Counted from the first letter of the stretch, positions 9,042 to 18,945 are shown. The stretch is DNA of 64,000 nucleotides from Ureibacillus acetophenoni (GCF_900220965.1 NZ_OBQC01000002.1:399176-463175); one strand, 5' to 3'. Notes: generated from the sequence alone by a model not told the origin. A program made the numbers and translations.

Positions 9042-9078
9042 AATAAAAGAGTGACCCTTTACATTTGGGGTCACCCTT
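9042..9078 (-). terminator. pheST operon terminator
   Basis: GTGACCC/GGGTCAC stem with a 10-nt loop, followed on the minus strand by TCTTTTATTTT, just beyond the pheT stop. Confidence 0.85.
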
Positions 9079-9086
9079 ATAAATAC

Positions 9087-11495
9087 TTATCTTTCTTCCG
9101 CTCCAGCTTCAGCTAAAGCTTTTAATACTTTATTGTGTGCGCTTGTTACTTCTTCATCAGTTAGTGTACGTTCTGGATCAAAGTACGTTAATGTGAAGGC
9201 AACAGATTTTTTACCAGCTTCCATTTTTTCACCTTCGTAAACATCAAATACTTTTACCTGTTTCAATAATTTCGTTCCCGCTTTACGTATAATGCTTTCG
9301 ATTTCACCAGCTGGTTTCGTACGATCAAGTTCTAACGCAATATCACGAGTAATTTCTGGGAAACGTGGTACTGGCGTATAAACTAGAGCGTTAGTTGAAG
9401 CATTTAATATTGCAAATAAATTCAGCTCCGCAACAAAAGTTTCTTTTAAGTCTACTTTTTTACGTTCTGATGGATGTAAACCACCGATAATACCTACTTT
9501 TTCACCATCTAATAGAACATTTGCAGTTTGACCTGGGTGAAGTCCATCTACTAACGCTTTTTCAAAGGAAACTTGATCTGTCAGACCTAATTTTTCAAAC
9601 AACGCTTCCACAATACCTTTTGCAACGTAGAAATCTACTGGACGTTTTTCACCTTGCCATGCATTATCAATCCATTTGCCTGTTAAGACAATCGCTAAAT
9701 GCTCTTCTTCGTAAGGAAGTTCTTCTTCTGTTTTCCCAAGGAATACAGAACCTACTTCATATAATGCAACAGAATCTGCTTTACGAGCTACGTTATAGCT
9801 TGCAGCTTCGATTAAATGTGGGATTAAACTTTGACGTAATGTTGTACGTTCTTCACTCATTGGCATAAGTAATTTTGTCGTATCTTCCACTTTTAATGCA
9901 AATTTTTGAGATAATTCATCAGAAGTTAATGAATACGTAACTGCTTGTAATAGACCAGCACCTTCCATTACATTACGTACTACGCGACGTTTCTCTTGGT
10001 ACGGTGTTAAACCCCCAACAGAAGCATTTCCTTCTGGCAATGTCATTGGGATTTCATCGTAACCATATAAACGTGCAATTTCTTCTACGATATCTTCTTC
10101 GATTTTAATGTCCTGACGACGTGTCGGCGCATCAATGATTAATAAACCATTTGCTGCTTCCACATCGAATTGAAGACGATGTAAAATGGCAAGCATATCT
10201 TCTAGAGAGATTTTCATTCCAAGTCTAGCATTTACAAAATCCGGTGATACGACTACGCGAGTAGGTGTTTTATCAAGCTCATCTACTAACACAGTGCCTT
10301 GTAGTACTTCTCCACCTGCAAGTTCTGAAAGTAATTGTGCTGCTCTTTCCGCTGCAAGTAACACACGGTTTGGATCAACACCTTTTTCAAAACGTGCTGA
10401 AGAATCAGAACGTAATCCTAATTCTTTTGAAGTACGGCGAACAGAGAAGCCATCAAAGTAAGCTGCTTCAATCACAACAGTTGTTGTTTCACTAGTTACT
10501 TCAGAATTTGCACCACCCATAACACCTGCAACAGCAACTGGCTCTACACCATTTGTAATTACAAGGTTATGAGAATTTAAAGTACGTTCTTGATCGTCTA
10601 AAGTAACGATTTTTTCGCCTTCATTAGCTAAACGAACAACGATTTCGTTCGTTTTTAATGAGTTATAGTCAAATGCATGTAATGGTTGACCGTATTCCAT
10701 AAGAATGAAGTTTGTAATATCCACTACATTATTGTGTGGACGGATACCAGCCGCCATTAAATGATGCTGTAACCAAAGTGGTGATTCAGCAATTTTTACA
10801 TTTTTAATTACTTTAGCTGCATAAAGTGGATTTAAATCAGATGCTTCAGTACTTACTTTTATATAGTTTTCAGCATTTTCCGCTGAAGTTGGATAGTTGA
10901 TTTCTGGAAGTTTTACTTCTTCAGATAATATTGCTGCTACTTCATAAGCAACACCTAACATAGATAATGCATCAGAACGGTTTGGTGTTAACCCAAGTTC
11001 AAGAACAATATCACGTAAACCGACTAATTCTAATGCGTCACTTCCTGGCACTGCATCCTCAGGTAATACATAAATGCCATCTGCATATGCTTTTGGCACT
11101 GTACGACCTTCAACACCTAATTCTTGAAGGGAACAAATCATACCGTTTGATTCGACTCCGCGCATTTTCGCCTTTTTAATTTTCACTCCACCTGGTAAAC
11201 GTGCTCCTGGTAAAGCAACTATTACTTTTTGTCCTGCTGCAACATTCGGTGCTCCACAAATAATTTGGCGCACATCTCCTTCACCAACTTCAACTTGGCA
11301 AACGTTTAATTTATCTGCATCAGGATGTTTTTCTTTTGAAACAACATGACCAACAACGACATTCGTCATTCCTTGTGAGCGATCGATTACAGCGTCAACC
11401 TCAATACCTGAACGAGTAATTTTTTCTGCTAATTCTGTTGGTTCGATTCCATCTATATTTACATATTGTTTTAACCAGTTTAATGATACTAACAT
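9087..11495 (-). CDS. pheT: Phenylalanyl-tRNA synthetase beta subunit
   Basis: 802 aa, full length. Domains in order: a tRNA-binding OB fold at about 40-150 (VVVGHVVSKEKHPDADKLNVC), the B3/B4 editing region at about 210-390, B5 at about 405-480 (DIKIEEDIVEEIARLYGYDEIP), the catalytic-like core, and the FDX-ACB anticodon domain from about 710 (PRFPEITRDIALELDR). It forms the alpha2-beta2 enzyme with PheS and edits mischarged Tyr-tRNA. AAGGAGGG lies upstream of the ATG. It follows pheS by 13 bp and shares its T-box control. Confidence 0.98.
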   Translation of the reverse strand: MLVSLNWLKQYVNIDGIEPTELAEKITRSGIEVDAVIDRSQGMTNVVVGHVVSKEKHPDADKLNVCQVEVGEGDVRQIICGAPNVAAGQKVIVALPGARLPGGVKIKKAKMRGVESNGMICSLQELGVEGRTVPKAYADGIYVLPEDAVPGSDALELVGLRDIVLELGLTPNRSDALSMLGVAYEVAAILSEEVKLPEINYPTSAENAENYIKVSTEASDLNPLYAAKVIKNVKIAESPLWLQHHLMAAGIRPHNNVVDITNFILMEYGQPLHAFDYNSLKTNEIVVRLANEGEKIVTLDDQERTLNSHNLVITNGVEPVAVAGVMGGANSEVTSETTTVVIEAAYFDGFSVRRTSKELGLRSDSSARFEKGVDPNRVLLAAERAAQLLSELAGGEVLQGTVLVDELDKTPTRVVVSPDFVNARLGMKISLEDMLAILHRLQFDVEAANGLLIIDAPTRRQDIKIEEDIVEEIARLYGYDEIPMTLPEGNASVGGLTPYQEKRRVVRNVMEGAGLLQAVTYSLTSDELSQKFALKVEDTTKLLMPMSEERTTLRQSLIPHLIEAASYNVARKADSVALYEVGSVFLGKTEEELPYEEEHLAIVLTGKWIDNAWQGEKRPVDFYVAKGIVEALFEKLGLTDQVSFEKALVDGLHPGQTANVLLDGEKVGIIGGLHPSERKKVDLKETFVAELNLFAILNASTNALVYTPVPRFPEITRDIALELDRTKPAGEIESIIRKAGTKLLKQVKVFDVYEGEKMEAGKKSVAFTLTYFDPERTLTDEEVTSAHNKVLKALAEAGAEER

Positions 11496-11508
11496 TTAAT
11501 TGCCCTCC

Positions 11509-12546
11509 TTACCCTTCTGTTCGTTGGAATTGAGAGATGAAACGATTATCATTTGTATAGAAATGACGAATATCCTCAACACCGTATTTCAACATAGCGA
11601 TACGTTCTACACCCATACCAAAAGCGAATCCTGAATATTTCTTCGAGTCATAGCCACCCATTTCAAGAACATTTGGATGAACCATCCCAGCACCTAAAAT
11701 TTCAATCCAGCCTGTTTGTTTACATACATTACAGCCTGATCCACCGCATTTAAAACAAGAAATGTCCATTTCTACTGAAGGCTCTGTGAATGGGAAGAAG
11801 CTTGGGCGTAAACGAATTTCGCGATCCGAACCAAACATTTTCTTAGCCATTTTATCAAGAGTTCCTTTTAAGTCACTCATTCGAATATTTTCTCCAACAA
11901 CTAATCCTTCAATTTGCATGAATTGGTGGGAGTGAGTAGCATCATCACTATCACGTCGGAAAACCTTACCCGGACAAATAATACGTAATGGTTCACCTTT
12001 TTTCTCTAGCATTGTACGAGCTTGAACTGGAGAAGTGTGTGTACGTAGTAATGTTTCTTCCGTAATATAGAACGTATCTTGCATATCACGTGCAGGGTGA
12101 CCTTTTGGTAAGTTTAAGGCTTCGAAGTTATAGTAATCCTTTTCAACTTCTGGTCCTTCAGCAACTTCATAACCCATGCTTATGAATAAATCTTCAATCT
12201 CTTCAACAACACGAGTTAACGGGTGACGGTTCCCCACGCGTACAGGTCGGCCTGGCAACGTTACGTCAATTGATTCTTTTTCAAGTTGTTCTAAAACGGC
12301 TTGTTCTTCTAACTCGGCAACTTTTGCTTCTAATTGCTCCGTCACGTGTTCACGTACTTTGTTAACTAGCGCCCCCATTTTCGGACGTTCTTCAGGAGAT
12401 AATTTCCCCATTCCTTTTAGTAAATCGGTAATTGGGCCTTTTTTCCCTAGGTAAGCTACACGAACTTCATTTAACTCTTTTAAGTTCAAAGCTGCTTCAA
12501 TCTTTGCTAAAGCTTCTTGCTCTAACTGCTTTAATTGTTGTTCCAT
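11509..12546 (-). CDS. pheS: Phenylalanyl-tRNA synthetase alpha subunit
   Basis: 345 aa from the ATG at 12546, preceded by GGAGG; an ATG at 12579 would add eleven residues not found in B. subtilis PheS. An N-terminal coiled coil (about 1-85) contacts tRNA-Phe. The class II catalytic domain carries motif 1 near [14 protein letters not shown], motif 2 in [19 protein letters not shown] and motif 3 in [14 protein letters not shown]. The Phe-tRNA ligase alpha subunit charges tRNA-Phe with phenylalanine and is controlled by the upstream T-box leader. Confidence 0.98.
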   Translation of the reverse strand: MEQQLKQLEQEALAKIEAALNLKELNEVRVAYLGKKGPITDLLKGMGKLSPEERPKMGALVNKVREHVTEQLEAKVAELEEQAVLEQLEKESIDVTLPGRPVRVGNRHPLTRVVEEIEDLFISMGYEVAEGPEVEKDYYNFEALNLPKGHPARDMQDTFYITEETLLRTHTSPVQARTMLEKKGEPLRIICPGKVFRRDSDDATHSHQFMQIEGLVVGENIRMSDLKGTLDKMAKKMFGSDREIRLRPSFFPFTEPSVEMDISCFKCGGSGCNVCKQTGWIEILGAGMVHPNVLEMGGYDSKKYSGFAFGMGVERIAMLKYGVEDIRHFYTNDNRFISQFQRTEG

Positions 12547-12609
12547 ATCTAATTCCTCCTCTATTAGAGTGCCAGGCACCCAAACAATTGTGAATAGTCA
12601 TTAAGTGGT

Positions 12610-12875
12610 TTAAGACAAAATAAAAAACCCCGCCCCAAAAAAGGGACGAGGATCATTTCGCGGTACCACCCTAGTTATTGCATAAGTGCAATCACTTCAT
12701 TTACATAACGACTTTTCTGCCGGCATTCCTTTACAGCTAAATGCTGGTCCCGGAAGCTGCTTGCGAGGTGAACTTCAATAGTAAAAATTACTTTGTAAGC
12801 TTTCAGTCCATGGCTTACAATCCCTGAAAAGCATTTCAACTACTTACTCTTCTCGCTCAAACGCATTTTATAATT
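12610..12875 (-). promoter_or_regulatory. T-box leader, phenylalanine-specific
   Basis: The canonical T-box AGGGTGGTACCGCG lies at 12659-12672 (minus strand), directly before the terminator at 12622-12652 (GC-rich stem, then TTTTTT). In Stem I the specifier reads TTC (Phe) at 12770-12772, followed by ACC. This layout repeats in the metS and thrS leaders. Uncharged tRNA-Phe would stabilise the antiterminator and switch on pheST. The remaining bases to 13003 hold its promoter. Confidence 0.95.
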
Positions 12876-13003
12876 ATTGTTTAAAATAGTCTGAACATAT
12901 TTTACGATATATTATTCAGCGTTTCAAGTAATTGCAACAACTTCAATACATTTCTGCAATATTTTAGCGTTTTTGCCCTCTAATATCCAACATAAAACGT
13001 TTT

Positions 13004-14098
13004 TTAGCTTTTAATCACATCAGTTGTTGTTATATCAAAAAAATGAACTTTATCCTTATCTAATTTAAACTTAACTTGCTGTCCCCCTAAAATTTGGGAC
13101 TCAGCTTTCACACGGGCTACAAATTCCTGATCAGCTATTTTTGAGTATAGGTATTTTTCTGCACCTAATAATTCAGCAACCTCAACTTGTGCTGTGAAGA
13201 CCGAGTCAGTTGAATCGAACTCTGTTACCTCTTCTATGAATTCTGGTCTTATGCCTAAAACAACTTCTTTATTGTTATAGCCTTGATTCATTAATAATTT
13301 TCGTTTTTCCATAGGTATTTCAATTTTTACATTTTCAACAATAAAATGGCCATCAACAAACTTACCTGTTAAAAAATTCATTGGTGGAGAACCGATAAAT
13401 CCACCTACAAAAATATTGTTCGGATGGTCATACACTTCTTTTGGCGTTCCGATTTGCTGAATTTTACCGTCTTTCATGACAACGATTCGCGATGCCATTG
13501 TCATCGCCTCCGTCTGGTCATGTGTAACATAAATGGTAGTCGTTTGTAACCGTTGATGAAGTTTTAAAATTTCTGTACGCATTTGAACGCGTAATTTTGC
13601 GTCTAAGTTGGAAAGTGGTTCATCCATAAGGAATACTTTTGCATCTCGAACTATTGCACGACCTAAAGCAACCCTTTGTCTTTGACCACCTGAAAGTGCT
13701 TTTGGTTTTCTTTTTAAATAATCCACTAATCCTAGAATCTTTGCGGCATTCTTAACTCTTTGATCTATTTCTTCCTTTTTAAATTTACGTAGTTTTAATC
13801 CAAAAGCCATATTATCGTATACATTTAAATGTGGGTAAAGTGCATAGTTTTGAAATACCATAGCAATATCACGATTTTTTGGTGGAACGTTATTCATCTT
13901 TTGACCATCAATATATAACTCTCCACCGGAAATCTCCTCAAGGCCAGCGATCATTCTTAATGTTGTTGATTTCCCACAGCCAGAAGGTCCAACAAACACT
14001 ATAAACTCTTTATCTTGTATATGAAGGTTAAAATTATCAACCGCTAAAACATTTTTATCATATTTTTTTTGTATATTTTCAAGAAGCAGTTCTGCCAT
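13004..14098 (-). CDS. Sugar ABC transporter ATPase (MsmX/UgpC type)
   Basis: 364 aa. Walker A GPSGCGKST at about 37-45, Q-loop in FQNYALYPH, signature LSGGQRQRVALGRAI at about 134, Walker B VFLMDEPLSNLDAKLR, and switch His in TIYVTHDQTEAM. The C-terminal third is the TOBE/OB regulatory domain of MalK/MsmX proteins (GSPPMNFLTGKF, VVLGIRPEF). Unlike B. subtilis, where one MsmX serves many importers, this copy sits at the end of a CUT1 importer cluster. The ribosome site is a run of eight G (14103-14110). It probably energises the two permeases encoded upstream. Confidence 0.93.
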   Translation of the reverse strand: MAELLLENIQKKYDKNVLAVDNFNLHIQDKEFIVFVGPSGCGKSTTLRMIAGLEEISGGELYIDGQKMNNVPPKNRDIAMVFQNYALYPHLNVYDNMAFGLKLRKFKKEEIDQRVKNAAKILGLVDYLKRKPKALSGGQRQRVALGRAIVRDAKVFLMDEPLSNLDAKLRVQMRTEILKLHQRLQTTTIYVTHDQTEAMTMASRIVVMKDGKIQQIGTPKEVYDHPNNIFVGGFIGSPPMNFLTGKFVDGHFIVENVKIEIPMEKRKLLMNQGYNNKEVVLGIRPEFIEEVTEFDSTDSVFTAQVEVAELLGAEKYLYSKIADQEFVARVKAESQILGGQQVKFKLDKDKVHFFDITTTDVIKS

Positions 14099-14294
14099 AC
14101 TTCCCCCCCCTTTTAAGCTACTTTTTTATCTTCATTATTAAATTTCAAAAGTAGACATTTGGTCTAAATTAATACTATCGGGATTCCTTTTCTCTGTCGT
14201 CAGTTTTGATAATTCCATCCACAAGCTCCTTTAGTTAAGAGTTAAAGCTCTCTTACCTATGTAAAATCCGCTTCAATCTATATTCATTTCCTCA

Positions 14295-15362
14295 TTATCT
14301 ACGGGTTGCACCGTCCATTGTTATTGAAACTAAATTATGAATTATTTTTCTTAACCGGTGAATATTCGTGCTTCGTCCAAAATGAACACGATTCGTTAAG
14401 AAAATAATGGCTACATCTCGTTTTGGTGAATTCCAAATAGATGTCCCTGTAAAACCAGTGTGGCCAAATCCATCTTGAAAAAATTGACCTGAAAATGAAG
14501 ATGGATCATACAATTGCCAACCTAAGCCTCTGTTTAAATTGAGACCCTTCGTGAAGGACTTTTTCGTTAATTCAATCGATGTTGCAGATAGTAAGTTTCC
14601 TTTTCCAAAGTCACCGCCATTTAGTAACATTCTTGCGTATTTAGTCAAATCTTCAGCTGTAGAAAACAACCCCGCATGCCCACTTACACCACCAAAGTGG
14701 AACGTGTTTTCATCATGAACTTTTCCCCACTGAAAATCTTGTATCGAATCCATAAATTCCGTTGCTGCAATTCGATTTTTCTTGCTTTCAGGGGGATTAA
14801 AATACGTATCATTCATTTCTAGCGGTTCATAAATAGATTTCGCCGTATACACATCTAATGGCAATTGAACAATTTGTTCAACAATTTTTCCAAGAAGTAT
14901 AAAATTCAAATCACTATATATAACTTCTGTTTCTACAGGTTTCCTATCCCCTAAATTAGAAATGAGATCAACCACTTCATCTCTCTTAGCATTCAGTCGA
15001 TAAAATTTAATATCCGGTCGGAACCCACTCGTATGTGTTAATAAATGTTTAATGGTCACTTCATGATGATTTATCTCTAATTGAGGAAGGTATAAAGATA
15101 CAGAATCATCGATATCTAATAAACCTTTTTCCTGTAATTGCATAATCGCTGGTAAAGTTGAAGTCACTTTCGTAAGTGATGCTAAATCAAAAATTGTATC
15201 TTTTTTCATTTGGATTTGCTTTGTTTCATGTGCATAACCAAAAGCGCCTTTATATATGGTTTCATCAGATGTAGTAATAGCGATCACAGCACCCGGTATA
15301 TGACGATTTAGAACTGCTTCTTCTAGAACCTCGGCAACCCGTTGGAAGTTTTTTTGTACCAC
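14295..15362 (-). CDS. Serine hydrolase, beta-lactamase/AmiE-like fold
   Basis: 355 aa from a GTG start with AGGAGG 6 nt upstream. Class C beta-lactamase-family motifs: SLTK (SxxK nucleophile, about residue 67), YSD in place of YxN (about 149), and HTG near the C-terminus (GFGHTGFTG). There is no signal peptide, so it is probably cytoplasmic. The C-terminal NRVHFGRSTNIHRLRKIIHN resembles YbbE/AmiE, the B. subtilis amidase that trims imported muropeptides. Lying in a sugar-import operon, it may act on the imported ligand, for example by removing a peptide or acyl group. Substrate assignment is inference. Confidence 0.82.
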   Translation of the reverse strand: MVQKNFQRVAEVLEEAVLNRHIPGAVIAITTSDETIYKGAFGYAHETKQIQMKKDTIFDLASLTKVTSTLPAIMQLQEKGLLDIDDSVSLYLPQLEINHHEVTIKHLLTHTSGFRPDIKFYRLNAKRDEVVDLISNLGDRKPVETEVIYSDLNFILLGKIVEQIVQLPLDVYTAKSIYEPLEMNDTYFNPPESKKNRIAATEFMDSIQDFQWGKVHDENTFHFGGVSGHAGLFSTAEDLTKYARMLLNGGDFGKGNLLSATSIELTKKSFTKGLNLNRGLGWQLYDPSSFSGQFFQDGFGHTGFTGTSIWNSPKRDVAIIFLTNRVHFGRSTNIHRLRKIIHNLVSITMDGATRR

Positions 15363-15400
15363 TTGAGTCCTCCTAATATGGGAGTAGCTTTAATTGAATT

Positions 15401-16234
15401 TTATTTTATCGCTCCCTCAGTCATCCCTTTTACAATATGACGTTGGAAAATTGAATAAAAGATTATTACTGGTATGACCGCAATACATAATCCTGCGAAT
15501 AAGACACCCCATGCACTTTCATACCGTGCACTTGTTTTCAATAAATCCATCGCTACACCTAACGTATTTTTACTCTTCGTATCTAGCAAAATTAATGCTA
15601 AAAAATATTCGTTCCAAAAAGATATTGCATTTAATATGGTAGCCGTAATAATACCCGACTTTACTAATGGGGTAACAATTTTCAGTAAAATACCATATGG
15701 ACTCATCCCGTCTATTGCTGCAGCCTCTTCTAACTCCCTAGGCACATTGCCCATAAAACTAACGAGAATAAAAATCGTAAATGGAATTTGCGATACTGCA
15801 TATACAAGTGAAAGTGCCCATAAATTATCCAGCATGTTAAATTTTAACAGTAGGAAAAATAATGGAATCCAACCTAATACAGAAGGTAACATCATCGATG
15901 CAAGATAGGTATTTAATAATACATCGCTACCTTTAAAACGAAGTCTTTCAAGGGCATAAGCAGTAGGTATTGCAAAAAGTAGACATAACAATGATCCTAA
16001 AATGGTTACGAACAAACTATTTAAAAAAGCGGTCCCAATATTGTAATTTGACCAAGCAGCAACAAAGTTGTTTAAATTCCACTGTTGTGGCCATGACCAA
16101 GGGGATGAAAAGATTTCTGCGTTCGTTTTGAATGCACCTATGAACATCCAAACTAGAGGGAAAACGACGATTATAGACCATAGAAATAAGGGGATTCTTA
16201 CTGCAATTTTGGACAAAGTCGATAATATCTGCAT
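15401..16234 (-). CDS. CUT1 sugar ABC permease (MalG type)
   Basis: 277 aa with six predicted helices. The cytoplasmic EAA loop, needed to dock the ATPase, reads EAAAIDGMSPYGILLKIVTP at about residues 190-209. The N-terminus has the MalG-like pair: helix 1 followed by WMFIGAFKTNAEIF. GGAGG precedes the ATG. It would pair with the neighbouring MalF-type subunit to form the membrane pore of a carbohydrate importer. The gene lies 10 bp after the MalF gene and 38 bp before the hydrolase. Confidence 0.93.
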   Translation of the reverse strand: MQILSTLSKIAVRIPLFLWSIIVVFPLVWMFIGAFKTNAEIFSSPWSWPQQWNLNNFVAAWSNYNIGTAFLNSLFVTILGSLLCLLFAIPTAYALERLRFKGSDVLLNTYLASMMLPSVLGWIPLFFLLLKFNMLDNLWALSLVYAVSQIPFTIFILVSFMGNVPRELEEAAAIDGMSPYGILLKIVTPLVKSGIITATILNAISFWNEYFLALILLDTKSKNTLGVAMDLLKTSARYESAWGVLFAGLCIAVIPVIIFYSIFQRHIVKGMTEGAIK

Positions 16235-16244
16235 CCTATCCCTC

Positions 16245-17183
16245 CTAATACTCCACTTTTTCTTTTTTCAATAATACTTGTAAAATTATTACGGAAACTA
16301 ACGATAAAACTAAAATTAAGACGCCAATAGCTGCACCGTAGCCAAACTGGAAATCTTCAAATGCCTTTTGGTATAAGTACGACCCCATTACTTCTGTCGC
16401 CACTCCAGGTCCCCCTGCTGTCATTACTTGAACAAGGACAAAAGAACCATTTAACGAAGTAATAACGATATAAATAATCGATGTTTTTATTTGTGGCCAT
16501 ATTAATGGAACTGTAATTTTCCAAAATTGTTGCCATTCACTGGCTCCATCAATTTCAGCAGCTTCATATAAGCTTTTCGATATATTTGTAATTCCACCCA
16601 TTAATAACAACATAAACAATCCAATCCCTGCCCAAATAGCTGGAATTGAAACACTTGGCAATGCCCAGGTCATATCCCCTAACCATGGACGTGCCCATTC
16701 TTCTAATCCGATTGCACGAAGAAGTCCATTTACTAAACCGATGTTAGGGTCATATATAAACTGCCATAGAATCCCAATAACTACTACTGACATTATATTA
16801 GGGAAAAAGAATACGATTCGGTAAAATGGCGCTTCTTTAATGCGAAGCTGTGTTAATGCAACTGCAAAGAAAAGTGCCAAAATCATAATTCCAAACACTT
16901 TAATAAAAACAAACAAATAATCATTTATAATTGCTCGTAAAATAACGGAATCTGATAACATCCTTGTATAATTATCAAATCCGATAAACTCCATTACCGA
17001 ACTAGTACCAGACCATTTAAAAAATGAATAATAGAGTCCACCAATCATTGGGTAGACAGTAAAAATACAAAACATTATAAATGTAGGAAGCAAACAAAAT
17101 GCCAAAAAGAGATACTTTTGTGTTTTTGACTGAACCACGTCTATCACTCTTTCTACATAGGGATACAGTGAATCCAATTGCAA
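16245..17183 (-). CDS. CUT1 sugar ABC permease (MalF type)
   Basis: 312 aa from a TTG start with AAGGAT 8 nt upstream. Six membrane helices; the first is preceded by a basic stretch (QSKTQKYLF). The EAA loop is EAAEIDGASEWQQFWKITVP. TAGGPGVATEVMGSYLYQKAF near the C-terminus is typical of MalF/UgpA subunits. It forms the heterodimeric channel with the MalG-type protein. A stem-loop (17219-17253) lies between it and the binding-protein gene, as in many importer operons, where it favours binding-protein mRNA. Confidence 0.92.
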   Translation of the reverse strand: MQLDSLYPYVERVIDVVQSKTQKYLFLAFCLLPTFIMFCIFTVYPMIGGLYYSFFKWSGTSSVMEFIGFDNYTRMLSDSVILRAIINDYLFVFIKVFGIMILALFFAVALTQLRIKEAPFYRIVFFFPNIMSVVVIGILWQFIYDPNIGLVNGLLRAIGLEEWARPWLGDMTWALPSVSIPAIWAGIGLFMLLLMGGITNISKSLYEAAEIDGASEWQQFWKITVPLIWPQIKTSIIYIVITSLNGSFVLVQVMTAGGPGVATEVMGSYLYQKAFEDFQFGYGAAIGVLILVLSLVSVIILQVLLKKEKVEY

Positions 17184-17218
17184 TTTCAGTAATCCTTCAC
17201 CAATTCTTTTGATAAATT

Positions 17219-17253
17219 AAGAGAGATGTAATTAAAAGTTACAATCTCTCTTA
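17219..17253 (-). terminator. Intercistronic stem-loop after the binding-protein gene
   Basis: AAGAGAGATGTAA/TTACAATCTCTCTT arms around a 7-nt loop with one bulge, between the binding-protein stop and the first permease. The run of T after it is weak, so partial termination or 3'-end protection is more likely than full stop. Confidence 0.65.
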
Positions 17254-17279
17254 ATTTTAATCTTCCTGTTATTTGGTAA

Positions 17280-18677
17280 TTACATTCCACGTAATTCCTT
17301 TGCTTTATTAGTCATTCGATTAACAAACTCTTCCGCATCAATTTGACCTAATAATATTTCAACGATTTGTATCTTAATTTCATTCGTAATTTCTACTGCA
17401 ATTTCTTTTTCTCTATCGCCTTCTGGAGTATTTCTATTATGAATTTCAATTTGACCTGGTTCATTAATCATGTCATTAATACCTTTTAAGAAATCAGGAA
17501 CACGGTTATTAGCAGATAAATCTACATTTTTCATATTCATAATTGCACCTGTTGACTCAGCAAATTTTTGTGCATATTCCTCTGTAAAGATAAACTCAAG
17601 GAATGCCTTCGCCGCTTCAGGATTATCTGCCTCTTTTGCAATTGCAATTGTTCTGATATCTGGAATTAGTGCCATCGATTTACCTGGATCATTCATAGGT
17701 GTTGGAACGAAACCATAGACAAAATCTGCTGGTGTATCATTTTTCATTTCATTTGGAAGCCAGAACCCAACCGGAATATAAGCATTTTGATGTAGTAATA
17801 AATTCATTTGTGACTGAGTGTGATTGTATGCAGCAAATCCTGAATCTACTAATCCCGCATCTACAATCGCTTCAACCTTTTTCATTACTGCCAATACTTC
17901 TTCCCTTTCCCATGCTTCCACGACACCATCTGCTAAATCATTAAGTAATTGTTCTCCACCAGCTGCAGCAAATGCTGGGTTTAATACTCCTCGTTGGAAA
18001 TATTGAGCATATTGTCCCGTTGTATTAAATGGTGCAATTCCTGCTTCTTCTTTAATTTGCTTCATAGAAGCTAACCAGGTATCAAAATCAGTCGGTATTT
18101 CCCACCCTTGTGCATCAAACCATGCACTGTCATACCAAATTCCCCAAGTATCAAATACTAATGGTAGACTATAAATTTTCCCACCATCGAGTTCTTCAGC
18201 TGGAGAAATAAAGCTATCTAATAAAGGTGTACCATCCTCCAATGTAAGTCCTTTTGCCCAGTCACTTATGTCCAATAGCTGACCATCTGCAATCATTTGC
18301 GTTTCACTAGAACCTGCTCCATCAATATAGACAACATCAGGTGGATCATTTGATATCCATCTTGTATTCATTTCTGTATTTATGTTTGGTCCAGCATGCT
18401 CAATTACATTTACGTCAGGATAAGCTGCTTTAAAGTCTGCGATAACTTCTTTCCACCAAGCATCACCATAACCACCTACAAAATATTGAATTTCTAAATC
18501 GCCAGAAATCCCACCACTAGCACTTTCTTCACTAGTACCCTCTTCGGTATTCCCTGTCTCCGTTGTTTTCTCAGGTTCAGATTCTTCTGTCGTTGTAGTA
18601 TTAGAACATGCTGCTAAAACTAAGAGAAGAAGTGTAACAAGCAAAAACAACCAGCTTTTGTTTAAAGACTTTGTCAA
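17280..18677 (-). CDS. Extracellular sugar-binding lipoprotein of CUT1 importer
   Basis: 465 aa from a TTG start with AGAGGTG 5 nt upstream. A lipoprotein signal ends in the lipobox LAAC, with lipidated Cys at residue 24, then a Thr/Glu/Ser-rich linker (about 25-55). The mature protein is a family 1 solute-binding protein: early GYGDAWWKEVIADFKAAYPDV, and later the conserved DTWGIWYDSAWFDAQGWEIP and FLEFIFTEEYAQKFAE. It should capture an oligosaccharide or sugar derivative outside the cell. First gene of the importer operon. Ligand cannot be told from the sequence. Confidence 0.93.
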   Translation of the reverse strand: MTKSLNKSWLFLLVTLLLLVLAACSNTTTTEESEPEKTTETGNTEEGTSEESASGGISGDLEIQYFVGGYGDAWWKEVIADFKAAYPDVNVIEHAGPNINTEMNTRWISNDPPDVVYIDGAGSSETQMIADGQLLDISDWAKGLTLEDGTPLLDSFISPAEELDGGKIYSLPLVFDTWGIWYDSAWFDAQGWEIPTDFDTWLASMKQIKEEAGIAPFNTTGQYAQYFQRGVLNPAFAAAGGEQLLNDLADGVVEAWEREEVLAVMKKVEAIVDAGLVDSGFAAYNHTQSQMNLLLHQNAYIPVGFWLPNEMKNDTPADFVYGFVPTPMNDPGKSMALIPDIRTIAIAKEADNPEAAKAFLEFIFTEEYAQKFAESTGAIMNMKNVDLSANNRVPDFLKGINDMINEPGQIEIHNRNTPEGDREKEIAVEITNEIKIQIVEILLGQIDAEEFVNRMTNKAKELRGM

Positions 18678-18700
18678 TTTAACACCTCTTTACTTTTTTT

Positions 18701-18715
18701 TGTAAACCATTTACA
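18701..18715. promoter_or_regulatory. Candidate operator TGTAAA-CCA-TTTACA upstream of importer operon
   Basis: Perfect 6-bp arms with a 3-bp centre, 24 bp before the binding-protein start codon. A second small palindrome, TTTAGACTAAA, lies at 18734-18744, and GTAAACC recurs at about 18748. LacI-family sugar repressors use this type of site. No regulator gene is in the window. Confidence 0.45.
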
Positions 18716-18945
18716 TCACCTTGTGACAAACGGTTTAGACTAAATCCGTAAACCAAATCTAATCTTTCTAACTGACTAAATCTTAGGACTAAAAAGATAC
18801 ATCAAATGTAATAAGGCAAGTCCTGTCAATAATCGATTTCCAGATAGTAGTTCTATAAATCTCCATAACCCATTAGCTATATTGGTAGTTTTACTACATA
18901 GACTATTAAAACAAACGAAACTTAACTACATTGTAAGTCTATGTA

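Noticed and set aside
9521-10495. Open frames opposite pheT
   Set aside because: They lie fully inside a certain gene, on the other strand, without ribosome sites.
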